Positions 1-9,676 of a stretch of DNA of 64,000 nt are shown one piece after another. The notes beneath the pieces are model-generated. The model was not told the origin of the DNA and did not search any database. It saw only the letters and a program-made list of their open reading frames with translations. A program made the position numbers and the translations under genes. The DNA comes from Sphingobacterium sp. HMA12 (GTDB lineage Bacteria > Bacteroidota > Bacteroidia > Sphingobacteriales > Sphingobacteriaceae), in NCBI RefSeq assembly GCF_002933815.1, contig NZ_BEYR01000001.1, positions 1,116,001 through 1,180,000 of the forward strand, read 5' to 3'. How positions within the stretch are numbered: position 1 is the first letter of the stretch; each line of letters begins with the position of its first letter.

Positions 1-5
1 TCAGG

Positions 6-1712
6 TTAATAGAGTTCAAAATAGTCATCGCTCTGGTATAGTTTTTCGTTCATATAATAATTGATCCGTACTTTCCCGGTTCCATTTATCCTTGGGATCG
101 AAAAAGTGACCTTATTGTTATTGATGATCACTGGTCGTAAGTCCTGGTCACCCAACATAAACTTGCTGGCGTAGGCTATTCCTTTGCCTTCAATGGTCAG
201 GATATCGCCTGACATTCCGCGTTTAGGATAAAAGGTGTCGAAAGTAAATCCATTGGACGTGAAATTTAACGCCTTATCAATAATTACATATTCATCATAG
301 GTCTTAGGATAACCAATCCTGACGGTCTTCACCAGATCAAACAAATTAGTGATCTGGAATTTCAGCATACCATTTTCAGCTATGCCATTCCCTATACTTT
401 TTCCGTCCTGATCAAATATCACATAAGGTTTACCGGCAATAAAATTCCCCTGAGCAGTTACTGTCTCTCCCCAAAAACCGCCCGAACGGTCCATTGTTGT
501 CCAAGCTAGTTCCTGAACTTTTATTTTTTGCAGATATTTATACGTGTAGAAGCGACTTTTTATGACTAGATCATGTTCTCCGATGGGAAGTTGAGAAGCT
601 GCCATGCTGAGTTGATGGCTCCGATAATCGTATCCGCCTGTGATAGACTTTCCACCTATGGTCATCTCCATTTCGGGGAAAAATAAAGCCATGTCTCTAG
701 ATTCAAGTGAAAATTCCCCACTCGGATGTATCGTTGTTTGAGACATATGAGCATCCATCTCAGTAGCTGAAACTAGTTGTAGGGGTTCCTTAAAATACAT
801 TGTATCTTTTGCATTGCAATAGCCAATCCGAAAACTGGTTCCCTTTAATGTCTTATGGTCAGAGAGTATGATGAAAGACGAAAATGGAAGGACAAGATCA
901 TTGATCAAAATTTTAATTCGACTATCATTTTCATGCAGCCTTCCGAGGTTAGTAGATGACATTAGGATAATATCGGATGGATAGAACTGTTTTTTCTCCA
1001 ATGGATCCAGCTTAGGCAAAAATTCAATCGCTAACACTTTTTGTTGGTAGACATTGGGATTTTCTCCTTTGCGCACCAGAGATACTTCTATTTCAGTACC
1101 TTTATTTAAATTGAGCGATGGGCCAATCTCGAAACGCAACGATTTTTTGTCCTCGCTTTTTACATAATGGATGTCAAAAAGGTCAAATGCTCCCGAAGCC
1201 TTCAATCTATAATCGGAATCCAGTCCTTCAAAATTACCCGTTACAGTAATCGTTTCTTTACCGTAAGCATATTTTTTAGGCTGGCTGTCAAAAGCAATAT
1301 TATTTAGCGTAAAGCTACGTTCAGCACCTTTGTAAAATGCGTTGTTGGTTTTTATATAAAAATAATAGTTATAACTGATTCGCTGTTCGAATTTTTCGGT
1401 AGGTTTTAGCAGTAAAGATGTTTCCCCAATTTGGGCATTCTTACCTATACTATAATTTTTTTCAGTGGATTTTTTACCATTGGCGTCGATTTTGGTTACC
1501 ATAAAGCCAGCATCCAAAATGGTTTCCTTATTTAAGCTCTTTACGTTGGCCAGCAGCGTGACCTGATTGGCATTGATGCCGGAGAATGAACCAGTTTCAA
1601 TAACAGTTGGCTCCTGACTGATTGCTTCTTCGTTGGGCAAGGGCTCTTTGTCGCCACAAGCAGAGAAAGCGCATATGATTATACTTATAATCAGTGCATA
1701 TAGGTGTTTCAT
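6..1712 (-). CDS. IPT/TIG-type surface lipoprotein
   Basis: A 568-aa protein with a short signal peptide ending in a lipobox (Cys19 in AFSACGD), so it is predicted to be lipidated in the envelope. The body is beta-rich; the C-terminal 80 residues (FDTFYPKRGMSGDILTIEG and following) match an IPT/TIG immunoglobulin-like repeat. It is a paralogue of the gene just upstream, with the same order of parts, and starts 5 bases after that gene's stop, so the two are probably cotranscribed. In Bacteroidota such proteins often accompany glycan-use loci, and a GH92 gene lies nearby on the other strand. A binding role is inference; no catalytic motif is visible. Confidence 0.75.
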   Translation of the reverse strand: MKHLYALIISIIICAFSACGDKEPLPNEEAISQEPTVIETGSFSGINANQVTLLANVKSLNKETILDAGFMVTKIDANGKKSTEKNYSIGKNAQIGETSLLLKPTEKFEQRISYNYYFYIKTNNAFYKGAERSFTLNNIAFDSQPKKYAYGKETITVTGNFEGLDSDYRLKASGAFDLFDIHYVKSEDKKSLRFEIGPSLNLNKGTEIEVSLVRKGENPNVYQQKVLAIEFLPKLDPLEKKQFYPSDIILMSSTNLGRLHENDSRIKILINDLVLPFSSFIILSDHKTLKGTSFRIGYCNAKDTMYFKEPLQLVSATEMDAHMSQTTIHPSGEFSLESRDMALFFPEMEMTIGGKSITGGYDYRSHQLSMAASQLPIGEHDLVIKSRFYTYKYLQKIKVQELAWTTMDRSGGFWGETVTAQGNFIAGKPYVIFDQDGKSIGNGIAENGMLKFQITNLFDLVKTVRIGYPKTYDEYVIIDKALNFTSNGFTFDTFYPKRGMSGDILTIEGKGIAYASKFMLGDQDLRPVIINNNKVTFSIPRINGTGKVRINYYMNEKLYQSDDYFELY

Positions 1713-1717
1713 CTCTA

Positions 1718-3403
1718 TTAATATTTTAGCTCGAAAAACTGTTCAGAAGTGAACCATTCTCCATTTTGAAAAATTGATATTTTATATTTTCCAGGTAGGA
1801 TGTACATGGGCATATAAAGATAGGCATTCCCATAGTCATCAATCGTTGGGAAAAGGACGTTCTCACCGATGTGGACAGTAGCGCCTCTTAAATTCTGCCC
1901 CTGCAAGTTTATTTTAGTATTGTAGTTACCGCTCAAAGGTGAAATCCCAGTAAATGTTGCTTGCTTTATCGCAACTTTAAGATTGGTATCGACCCAGATG
2001 GTGGGGGTCCAGTCGTCGCCGTATCCAATTTTTACAATTTCGAATTCCTTTGTATTTGACATGGCATACACATCTAGACTTCCATTGCGGGCAATGTTAC
2101 CATAGGCGGATCCTCCTTTTTCAACCACTGTATATCGTTGACCTTCCATAAAGTTGCCAAAAACCTTTACTAGGCCCATTGGCTCCACCGGTCCCACACC
2201 CATCCCTGTAGGTTTGAGTTTTTCAACACGGAGTTTTTGCGTGCTTGTATAGTTATATATATCTGTAAGAATTTCAATAGGATAGCTACCTTCAGCAACG
2301 TTTCCTATCGTCAGATTGTCATCTTGTCCCCATAATATTTGTAGCTGTGCTGCTTTACCTCCAAGATTTACCCTTGACTTATCCCAACTCAATGGTAAAT
2401 ATAGATCTAAATTTGCTGCATCCACACGGAGGGTACTTCCAGGATGGGCAAAGGTGTTATAGAACTGAAATGCCGATTCAGAAGGGATATTCAGTTTTAT
2501 TTTTTTCGGAAAGATAATCGTATCGGCACCATTAAAGTAACCTATTCTAAATTCATTTCCACTTTGTCCGCTCAATAAAACGCTTAAATGATATTCGCCA
2601 CTGTAGGGAAGTATTTTATTGCCAATGATGATCTGGAATGGAACTTCTGTATTCGAGCTCAGGCCCAGACCATTAAAGCGGATGACATCTACATAGTTAT
2701 ATGCATAAGTTTCTGGGGGCAATAATGTTCCAAGGACAGAAACTTTTGCCAGGAATGAGGACATAAACCTGTTGTCCGCCAGAATAAAATCAATTTCATT
2801 ACCGTGCTTTAAATTTTGCGGTACAGCAAATGAAATACTTGTTTTGTTGGCATTCAGCGTATAGGGGACAGGATCTGCAGCGATGGAACTCTGAGAACGC
2901 ATATAGATACGAAAGGTGTCATCAAGTTTGGCAAAATCGCCAGTTACGGTCAGTTGCTGCCCTATAGTCACTCTGCTATCCTCAAGCGCTTTTACTTTGA
3001 TAGGAGTGGGTACAAATTCAATTGTATTGGCCCAATATTTTTTATCTTTTGTTTGCGCATAATATTGGACGCGAAACGGTTGGCCGCTAGGAGGAACCGT
3101 CAGATTCTCTGTCAATAAGCTATTGTTGCCGGCCACGGCCTGGGCTGTTATTTTTAGCCAAGTCGTATCAGCAGCATTTAGACCATTTGAGCTTATCAGT
3201 ATAAAACCGTGTTCCGTAACTTTTTCACTGTTAAGTGCCAGTATACGTCCCAATAATTTAGTACCCTGCGACCCCATACTTTCCGGTACAAGCGTCTCCA
3301 GTTCAATCGCTTTTTGGATAGGTTCAACTTCAGGATCGGTGGTTGATTTTTTACAAGAAATTAATAGACAAATAATGGCTATTATGGCAATAGTCCTTTT
3401 CAT
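1718..3403 (-). CDS. IPT/TIG-type surface lipoprotein (paralogue)
   Basis: A 561-aa lipoprotein. The open frame extends upstream to 3487, but the start at 3403 is chosen because the protein then begins with a clean signal peptide (MKRTIAIIAIICLLISCKK) with Cys17 at the lipobox. The C-terminus carries an IPT/TIG repeat (FTGISPLSGNYNTKINLQG). It resembles the downstream gene at 6-1712 along its whole length, including a region around residues 50-170 of the same layout, which suggests tandem duplication. First gene of a two-gene operon. Function beyond surface binding is not visible. Confidence 0.75.
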   Translation of the reverse strand: MKRTIAIIAIICLLISCKKSTTDPEVEPIQKAIELETLVPESMGSQGTKLLGRILALNSEKVTEHGFILISSNGLNAADTTWLKITAQAVAGNNSLLTENLTVPPSGQPFRVQYYAQTKDKKYWANTIEFVPTPIKVKALEDSRVTIGQQLTVTGDFAKLDDTFRIYMRSQSSIAADPVPYTLNANKTSISFAVPQNLKHGNEIDFILADNRFMSSFLAKVSVLGTLLPPETYAYNYVDVIRFNGLGLSSNTEVPFQIIIGNKILPYSGEYHLSVLLSGQSGNEFRIGYFNGADTIIFPKKIKLNIPSESAFQFYNTFAHPGSTLRVDAANLDLYLPLSWDKSRVNLGGKAAQLQILWGQDDNLTIGNVAEGSYPIEILTDIYNYTSTQKLRVEKLKPTGMGVGPVEPMGLVKVFGNFMEGQRYTVVEKGGSAYGNIARNGSLDVYAMSNTKEFEIVKIGYGDDWTPTIWVDTNLKVAIKQATFTGISPLSGNYNTKINLQGQNLRGATVHIGENVLFPTIDDYGNAYLYMPMYILPGKYKISIFQNGEWFTSEQFFELKY

Positions 3404-3634
3404 TAATAAGTTAATTTGAACAAAAGTAAATAATTTTATGAAATTTTCAGATGAAGAAAAATAAAATTTATCCTGCAGTAGGATCATGTAGACAGATCGT
3501 CATTTATGGTTTTATAACCTGTACATTTGGTTCTGTTAATATATTGAATTATGGGCATGAAAATCTAGTGTCTTTCATTAAAAATACTTGATGTATATAT
3601 GTATATACATTATACTTTTTTTATATTTGATTGT

Positions 3635-6430
3635 ATGAAACTTTTAAATGACCAATTACCTTTTGAGTTTTGGATAACTCAAAAAGTTCACTCCTTTCTC
3701 TTGGCAATATTTTTTGTTATATGTCCTTTTTTATTGTTTGCAGGGCCTTACAATATTGCAACTGAAGCGACGGTGAAATCTTCTGGCAGCTGGAAGAAAG
3801 GATTTGAGGATACAAATATTATTGATCAAAAAATTCGTGTGCAAGGTAGAGGAGAATGGGCCTCCACTTCAAGTATGACATTTTGGGGTGAAATCGATTA
3901 CCCGTGGATACAGCTTGAATGGACAAAAGTAAAAAAAGTCAATCAGGTAATCTTGTATGATCGCCTAGATCCGAAATCACATACAGGTAGCGGGATACTT
4001 CATTTTAGTGATGGGAGTTCTGTCCCAGTATTTCAAATACCCAATGATGGCAGCCCTAAGGTCGTTGATTTTCCCTCAAAGGAAACGAAATGGATAAAAT
4101 TTGAAGTTACTGACGGAGATGGCTCTAATTTGGGGTTATCGGAAATCGAAGTTTACCCCTCTCCTGAGGGATATGTAGATTATGTGTCCTGGGTAAACCC
4201 TTATGTTGAATCTGCTAGAGGTCGATATTTTTTCTTCATAACTGGTAATCAGCCGTTTGGAATGATTGGAGCGGCCCCATTGACCAGAAATAAAAATCAA
4301 TATGGTGGTGGTTATAACTATAATTCTACTGAAATTCTTGGATTTCCTCAAGTCCATTGCTGGATGTTGTCTGGACTTACCTTGATGCCCACAACAGGAA
4401 TTGTCAATCCTACCAAAGGCGAAGATTTTTGGAAATCCAAATTTTCTCACGATGGCGAGATTGTACAACCTGGGTATCATAGGGTTTATTTAGAAGATTA
4501 TAAAACATGGGTAGAACAAACGGCGAGCGATCGCGTGAGTTTCTATCGAATGACATATTCAGAAGATGCGATTGCTAATATTTTGTTTAATCTCGGAGGT
4601 TATGTATCTACGACTACCATGATCAATGCGCATGCCGAAAGAACTGCTGATCGAGAAATTTCTGGATTTTTCGATACCACGGGAAGATTGTGGGGTGGTC
4701 CGGATAAAGTTCGTATATTCTTTGTCATACAATTAGATAAGCCATTTGACGATACGAACGCATGGTCCGATAAGGCGATCTACGAAAATGTAGGGAAAGT
4801 TGAAGGACCTAATTATTCAATACCTAGGAATCAAGGAATGAGTTATCACGATGCACCCACCGCTGGAATGTTGGCTAAATATAAGGTAAAGGCTGGGGAT
4901 CAGATCCAGATAAAAATGGCTATTTCGTATGTTAGTTTAGATAATGCAAAACAAAATTTGGAATCAGATGTCCCACATTGGGATTTTGACAAATTGCGTA
5001 AAACGTCCCAAAATGAGTGGAATAATTATTTTTCTCGCGTAGATGTCAAAGGGGGAAGTGATCAGCAAAAGATTAAATTTTATACAGATGTTTGGCATAC
5101 TTTGCTAGGTAGACATAAACTGGATGATAGCAATGGACAATATCCGGATTATTTCCAAGGCGGTAGAAGAGAGGGCGCGCATACAATTGGCAGTAAGTTA
5201 ACGGTAAGAACTTTATCAAGAGGTAAAGGGGGGAAAGTATTACACCATATGTACAATTTTGATGCGCTATGGTTAACGCAATGGAATTTAAATACATTTT
5301 GGGGTTTGGTTTATCCGGAAGTTTTGGATGATTTTGCAGCCTGTCTAATTGAATATGATAAAAATAGTGGATTGCTGCCAAGAGGTGCTAATGGCGGTGG
5401 AGAATCTTATATTATGACTGGATGTCCCGCAACATCCTTAATTACATCAGCGTACCAAAGAGATCTAAACAAAAAATGGGATATTTCTAAAGGATATGAA
5501 GCGATGTGGCGCAATCATCAAAAAGGAGGAATGTTAGCTCTTGATATGGATAAAGAGTTGGATTTCTATAATCAGAATGGATATTGTCCAGGTAATGCGG
5601 GATTGACTATTCAATGGGCTTTTGAAGATTGGGCGCTGTCTCAAATGGCTTCTAAACTTGGCCGAAAGAAAGATTTCAGCTTTCTGAAGAAAAGGTCGAA
5701 GGGCTGGACCGCTTCTTTTCATCCGCAGCTGAAATTAGTCCTTCCTAAAAATAGCGATGGCACATGGTTACATGAAGATCCATTGGACGGGAATGGATAT
5801 ATCGAAGCTAATGCTTGGCAAGCAACTTTCGGCCTCTCCCACGATTTAAATAAACTGACGGAACTTATGGGGGGGCAAGATAGTTTGTGTGATAAATTAA
5901 ATTTTGCCTTTACAAAATCCGACGCGAAAGATTTTGTGTTCGGATATAATCAGGGCTATGTAAGTTATGCTAATCAGCCTGGTTGCTCCAATGCTCATGT
6001 TTTTGCCCATGCTGGTAAACCATGGCTAAGCCAATATTGGGTCAGAAAAGTAAAGGAACAAGCACATGGGGCTATTACTCCTGACAAAGGATATGGTGGA
6101 CATGATGAAGATCAAGGGCAAATGGGAGGAGTAAGCGCGCTAATGGCCATGGGCTTGTTTAGTATCGACGGAGGGTCTAGCATTGATCCATCTTATGATA
6201 TCACTGCCCCAGTTTTTGACGAAGTTACCATTAAACTGAATGGAGATTATTACAAAGGAAATACTTTCAAAATTATTACAAAAGGAAATTCGAAAGCAAA
6301 TGGTTATATACAGAGGGCTTTCCTAAATGGGAATGATCATAATTCCTTTAGATTATCTCATCGTGATTATGCAAATGGTGGTGAACTTGAACTCTGGCTA
6401 TCTGATAAACCCAATTTCAAATGGGGATGA
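3635..6430 (+). CDS. GH92 family alpha-mannosidase, secreted
   Basis: A 931-aa glycoside hydrolase. After a signal segment ending near FLLFAGPYN there is an N-terminal beta-sandwich resembling an F5/8 type C (discoidin) domain, about residues 40-165, then the GH92 catalytic region. Typical GH92 stretches are visible: GNQPFGMIGAAPLTR near the start and the Glu/Asp-rich segment GGHDEDQGQMGGVSALMAMG near the end. The family comprises calcium-dependent exo-acting alpha-mannosidases, many active on host or yeast N-glycans. The start at 3635 is preferred over an upstream ATG at 3599 because it gives a more normal signal peptide. A discoidin-GH92 fusion is common in Bacteroidota. Linkage specificity cannot be read from the sequence. 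Confidence 0.85.
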   Translation: MKLLNDQLPFEFWITQKVHSFLLAIFFVICPFLLFAGPYNIATEATVKSSGSWKKGFEDTNIIDQKIRVQGRGEWASTSSMTFWGEIDYPWIQLEWTKVKKVNQVILYDRLDPKSHTGSGILHFSDGSSVPVFQIPNDGSPKVVDFPSKETKWIKFEVTDGDGSNLGLSEIEVYPSPEGYVDYVSWVNPYVESARGRYFFFITGNQPFGMIGAAPLTRNKNQYGGGYNYNSTEILGFPQVHCWMLSGLTLMPTTGIVNPTKGEDFWKSKFSHDGEIVQPGYHRVYLEDYKTWVEQTASDRVSFYRMTYSEDAIANILFNLGGYVSTTTMINAHAERTADREISGFFDTTGRLWGGPDKVRIFFVIQLDKPFDDTNAWSDKAIYENVGKVEGPNYSIPRNQGMSYHDAPTAGMLAKYKVKAGDQIQIKMAISYVSLDNAKQNLESDVPHWDFDKLRKTSQNEWNNYFSRVDVKGGSDQQKIKFYTDVWHTLLGRHKLDDSNGQYPDYFQGGRREGAHTIGSKLTVRTLSRGKGGKVLHHMYNFDALWLTQWNLNTFWGLVYPEVLDDFAACLIEYDKNSGLLPRGANGGGESYIMTGCPATSLITSAYQRDLNKKWDISKGYEAMWRNHQKGGMLALDMDKELDFYNQNGYCPGNAGLTIQWAFEDWALSQMASKLGRKKDFSFLKKRSKGWTASFHPQLKLVLPKNSDGTWLHEDPLDGNGYIEANAWQATFGLSHDLNKLTELMGGQDSLCDKLNFAFTKSDAKDFVFGYNQGYVSYANQPGCSNAHVFAHAGKPWLSQYWVRKVKEQAHGAITPDKGYGGHDEDQGQMGGVSALMAMGLFSIDGGSSIDPSYDITAPVFDEVTIKLNGDYYKGNTFKIITKGNSKANGYIQRAFLNGNDHNSFRLSHRDYANGGELELWLSDKPNFKWG

Positions 6431-6486
6431 GATAAAAATAAGTAGCTAATAGTACTAAGGGGATTATAAGTGACAAATTACTTTTT

Positions 6487-6529
6487 AAAGGCCAACTTGC
6501 TGATTTCTATTATGCAAATTGGCTTTTTT
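6487..6529. terminator. Rho-independent terminator between converging genes
   Basis: An imperfect stem (AAAGGCCAACTTGC with GCAAATTGGCTTT) with a 13-base loop and a run of T on the plus strand. It lies between the GH92 gene and the converging ALDH remnant and can serve the plus-strand gene. Confidence 0.6.
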
Positions 6530-6547
6530 AAGTGAAATATTTTCTAA

Positions 6548-7441
6548 CTAAAAATTAACGATTTCTTCTAATTTCGTGGCAGGAACGATTAATCTTGTAG
6601 CTGCAGCACAAGCCTGCCCGCTGTTCAAGAATGCGGCAATCACAGCCAATGGAATAGCTTCTTGGAGATTGGCATCATCTAGAATAATATTGGGCGACTT
6701 TCCACCCAGTTCCAAAGTTACTCGCTTCATAGTGTCAACTGCTCCTTTAGCAATAATACGTCCTACATTTGTAGAGCCTGTAAATGAAATTTTGGAGATA
6801 CCTGGATTTCTCGTTATTTCAGCGCCAACGATATTCCCTAATCCGTTAACGATATTTACCACGCCTTTGGGAAGTCCAGCTGCATGGATGCATTCTGCTA
6901 TAACCTGCGTTTGTTGGGCACTCATTTCGCTAGGTTTAATCACCACTGTACAACCGGCGGCAATTGCCGAAGCAATTTTGGTACAAATAAAACCGTTGCT
7001 CATATTCCAAGGGATAATTATTCCCACCACGCCCACAGGTTGTAAATTTACTTTTGATTTTCCGGTATTTTGTTGAAACTCAAAATCGTTCAATACTTCT
7101 GACATGGTTTTGAAGTCATCTAACGAATAGGCATTGATCATGGAAGCAAACTGGTAAGTACCTCCGTATTCTCTGACCATTACATCGATGAGTTCCGGAA
7201 TTCGGGCCTCAACAGCATCATGTAATTGTCTTAGATACTGAATTCTTTCTTTTTTAGAAGTTTGAGAAAAAGTTTTTAAGGCTTCTTCAGCAGCCTCTAC
7301 GGCAAGTTGAACATCCTCTTCGTTTCCTAACACAACTTCTGCTTCTTTGATGTTGGTAGTAGGATTGATTAGGTCAAAAACCTCTGTGCCTTTGGACGCT
7401 ACAAACTCACCATTGATATAGATCTCTTTAATTGTTCTCAT
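6548..7441 (-). pseudogene. Aldehyde dehydrogenase, C-terminally truncated
   Basis: 297 aa that align well with the N-terminal 60% of an NAD(P)-dependent aldehyde dehydrogenase (usual length about 470-500 aa). The Rossmann cofactor part is present, including IIPWNMSNG, the general-base Glu region LELGGKSPN and the nucleophile Cys278 in NSGQACAAA. The frame stops after EEIVNF, so the rest of the catalytic and oligomerisation domains is missing and the end falls about 20 bases from the GH92 terminator. The missing part is not found nearby. Most likely a dead remnant left by a deletion. Divergent from the AraC gene at 7849. Confidence 0.8.
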
Positions 7442-7848
7442 TTTTTTAGCTTTTACATTACAAATTTCGAAAACAGATCACTTGATTTACCTTCTGTAAC
7501 GATCAAATACTTGTTTCTAATAAGCTCAACTTAATTAATCAGGAAAAACTTTGTATTAAATAGAGGTTAGTTTGTTAGCAATTTAACTTTTTTTTAATGT
7601 ATTTAGAAATTATGGTCAGAACCTAATTTGAATATGGTTCAACTATTTGAATTATGATTTTTGAGCTTTTTAAGACACTAAAATTGAGCTTTTAAAGAAA
7701 CTTAATTAATGGTATTGGTCGTAATTTTGTATCAGTCAATAATAATAAGGTTGAAGCATCAAGAAAATTTATCATACTTCTTATTGGGGAAATGATTGAT
7801 TTGAAGGTGTTTGAGTTTGGAATCAATTCGTGGTGAAAGAATAATCGT
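7442..7848. promoter_or_regulatory. Divergent intergenic region with spaced direct repeats
   Basis: 407 bases without a gene. Two 15-base direct repeats, TTGAGCTTTTTAAGA (7661-7675) and TTGAGCTTTTAAAGA (7684-7698), are 23 bases apart start to start, about two helical turns, as AraC half-sites often are. A Bacteroidota-like -7 box TAATTTTG lies at 7722-7729 on the plus strand, so the repeats would sit in an activator position for the AraC/SDR operon. The regulator's identity is inferred. Confidence 0.4.
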
Positions 7849-8637
7849 ATGAAACAGCAAGAAGACATCTACGGAATTCAGCGAGCTTGTTATACAAAGA
7901 GTAATAAGGCTGGAGAGCAATTCATCAAAGAACATGGTATTTCGTATATTGTTTCGGGTGAAATGGAAGCTTACGATGGAAATACCAAATATGTTTATCA
8001 TAAGGGTGACGTGGTATTGTATAGGAAAAATGCTTTGATTCGATTTGTAAAGTACCCCAATAAGGATGAAGGTTTTAAGGCAGTTTCGGTAATTCTAGAT
8101 GAAAATTTGCTTAAAAAATTTGCAGACGAAAATCACTTATTATCTGATAAAAACGTCAAAGGAAGTCTTTTCAAGATAGAGAGAGAGGTGATGATTATCG
8201 ATTATTTCCAAGGTTTAGAACATTGGTTCGGAAAGAGAATAACCGAAGAATTTGCTGTTGTGAAGAAATTGGAGATGATTCATCTTTTGCTACTTCAAGA
8301 CAATTCTCTGAAAGATGTGCTTTTTCATTTCGGTATTCCGGGAAAAATCAACTTAGAGGCTTTTATGAATACGCATTTTCGTTTCAATGTACCTTTGTCC
8401 CAATTTGCTTTCCTAACAGGTCGGAGCTTGGCGACCTTTAAAAGAGATTTCGAAAAGATTTTTCAGACCTCACCTAATAAATGGCTGCAAAAAAGGCGTT
8501 TAGATGAAGCATATTATTTACTTGAGAACAAAAAAATGAAATCAAAAGACGTTTATCTGGAAGTTGGTTTTGAAACTTTATCGCATTTTTCTTATGCCTT
8601 CAAAAACCGCTTTGGCGTAAGTCCGTCCACTTTATAA
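7849..8637 (+). CDS. AraC family transcriptional regulator (ExsA-like N-domain)
   Basis: 262 aa. The N-terminal 110 residues look like the cupin-type sensory domain seen in ExsA-like regulators (YIVSGEMEAYD, HKGDVVLYRKNA). The C-terminal 100 residues form two helix-turn-helix motifs, with the family signature FETLSHFSYAFKNRFGVSPS at the end. Fourteen bases separate its stop from the short-chain dehydrogenase at 8652, so the two are probably one operon and the regulator may control it. It is clearly related to the AraC protein encoded at 11069-11896 (both have LTGRS-ATFKRDF-KIF-like wording), so the pair flanking the two SDR genes probably arose by duplication. Confidence 0.85.
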   Translation: MKQQEDIYGIQRACYTKSNKAGEQFIKEHGISYIVSGEMEAYDGNTKYVYHKGDVVLYRKNALIRFVKYPNKDEGFKAVSVILDENLLKKFADENHLLSDKNVKGSLFKIEREVMIIDYFQGLEHWFGKRITEEFAVVKKLEMIHLLLLQDNSLKDVLFHFGIPGKINLEAFMNTHFRFNVPLSQFAFLTGRSLATFKRDFEKIFQTSPNKWLQKRRLDEAYYLLENKKMKSKDVYLEVGFETLSHFSYAFKNRFGVSPSTL

Positions 8638-8651
8638 AATAATTTTTACAT

Positions 8652-9470
8652 ATGAACAAGACCGTTTTAATCACAGGTTCTTCCACAGGAATTGGAAGGG
8701 CCGTAGCTCTTCTTTTTGCCAAAAATAACTGGAATGTAATTGCAACAATGCGTAATCCAGAGGCAGAAAATGAATTGAATCAACTTGAGAATGTATTGGT
8801 AACCCGTTTGGATTTGGAAGATATTTCTTCAATCCAGAGCAGCTTAGAAGCAGGTTTGAAAAAGTTTGGAACTCTGGATCTGTTGGTAAACAATGCTGCA
8901 TTTGGTCAATATGGAATTTTTGAAGCATTAACGCCCGAACAAATCGAAAAGCAGTTTAAAGTAAATGTTTTTGGCACAATGAATGTGATTCGTTCCATTT
9001 TACCACAATTCAGACAACAAAAAAAGGGTGCAATCATCAACGTGAGCTCAGCCGGTGGTCGAATTGGCATCCCATTAATTTCAATGTATGTCTCTTCAAA
9101 ATTCGCATTGGAAGGTTTTTCAGAAGCTCTGTCGTACGAATTAGCTTCGCAAAATATCAGCTTAAAACTAGTAGAACCCGGTGGTGTAGCAACTCCTTTT
9201 CACGAAACATCGGCAAAGGTTTTTGCTGTAAAACCTGAATTGACAGATTATGACGCATTTAGTGAAGCTGCTTTGGCAAAACTCGGTCAAATGGGGGAAA
9301 ATGTGGCTTCCGCGGAGCAAGTTGCAGACGAGATTTTTAAAGCAGCAACAGATGGCTCAGATCAATTCCGTTACATTGTCGGTGAGGATGCCAAAGGTTG
9401 GATAAAAGATCGCACTTCAATGGATGATCTAACGTTTGCAAGACATATGAGAAGTTTATTTCAACTTTAA
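8652..9470 (+). CDS. Short-chain dehydrogenase/reductase (classical SDR)
   Basis: 272-aa classical SDR: cofactor loop TGSSTGIG (residues 8-15), NNAAFG at 80-85, catalytic Ser132/133, Tyr146 and Lys150 (YVSSK). Expected to oxidise or reduce a small carbonyl/alcohol with NAD(P). Substrate unknown. It is about 50-60% similar by eye to the next gene at 9677, including the EALTPEQIEKQFKVN region, indicating tandem duplication. Cotranscribed with the AraC gene upstream by spacing. Confidence 0.9.
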   Translation: MNKTVLITGSSTGIGRAVALLFAKNNWNVIATMRNPEAENELNQLENVLVTRLDLEDISSIQSSLEAGLKKFGTLDLLVNNAAFGQYGIFEALTPEQIEKQFKVNVFGTMNVIRSILPQFRQQKKGAIINVSSAGGRIGIPLISMYVSSKFALEGFSEALSYELASQNISLKLVEPGGVATPFHETSAKVFAVKPELTDYDAFSEAALAKLGQMGENVASAEQVADEIFKAATDGSDQFRYIVGEDAKGWIKDRTSMDDLTFARHMRSLFQL

Positions 9471-9676
9471 GCGCAAAAGGAAATTCCCAAAAGTTTCTTA
9501 ATCACTCGGTTTTCCATCTGAATAGGTAGGGCTCATACTTTATGGATTGAAATAATCAAAAGCGTTATGTTTTGGAAAATGATATTCAGCCGATTCGCAA
9601 TTTATGAACTTCGAATTATGAGGAGAAATATATTGGATTAATGCATAAACTATTTAATGAGAATAAAAAAGATAGC

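Noticed and set aside
3622..3629. TATATTTG as the -7 box of the GH92 gene
   Set aside because: It is 6 bases before the chosen ATG, which would leave no leader, and no TTG lies at a fitting distance.
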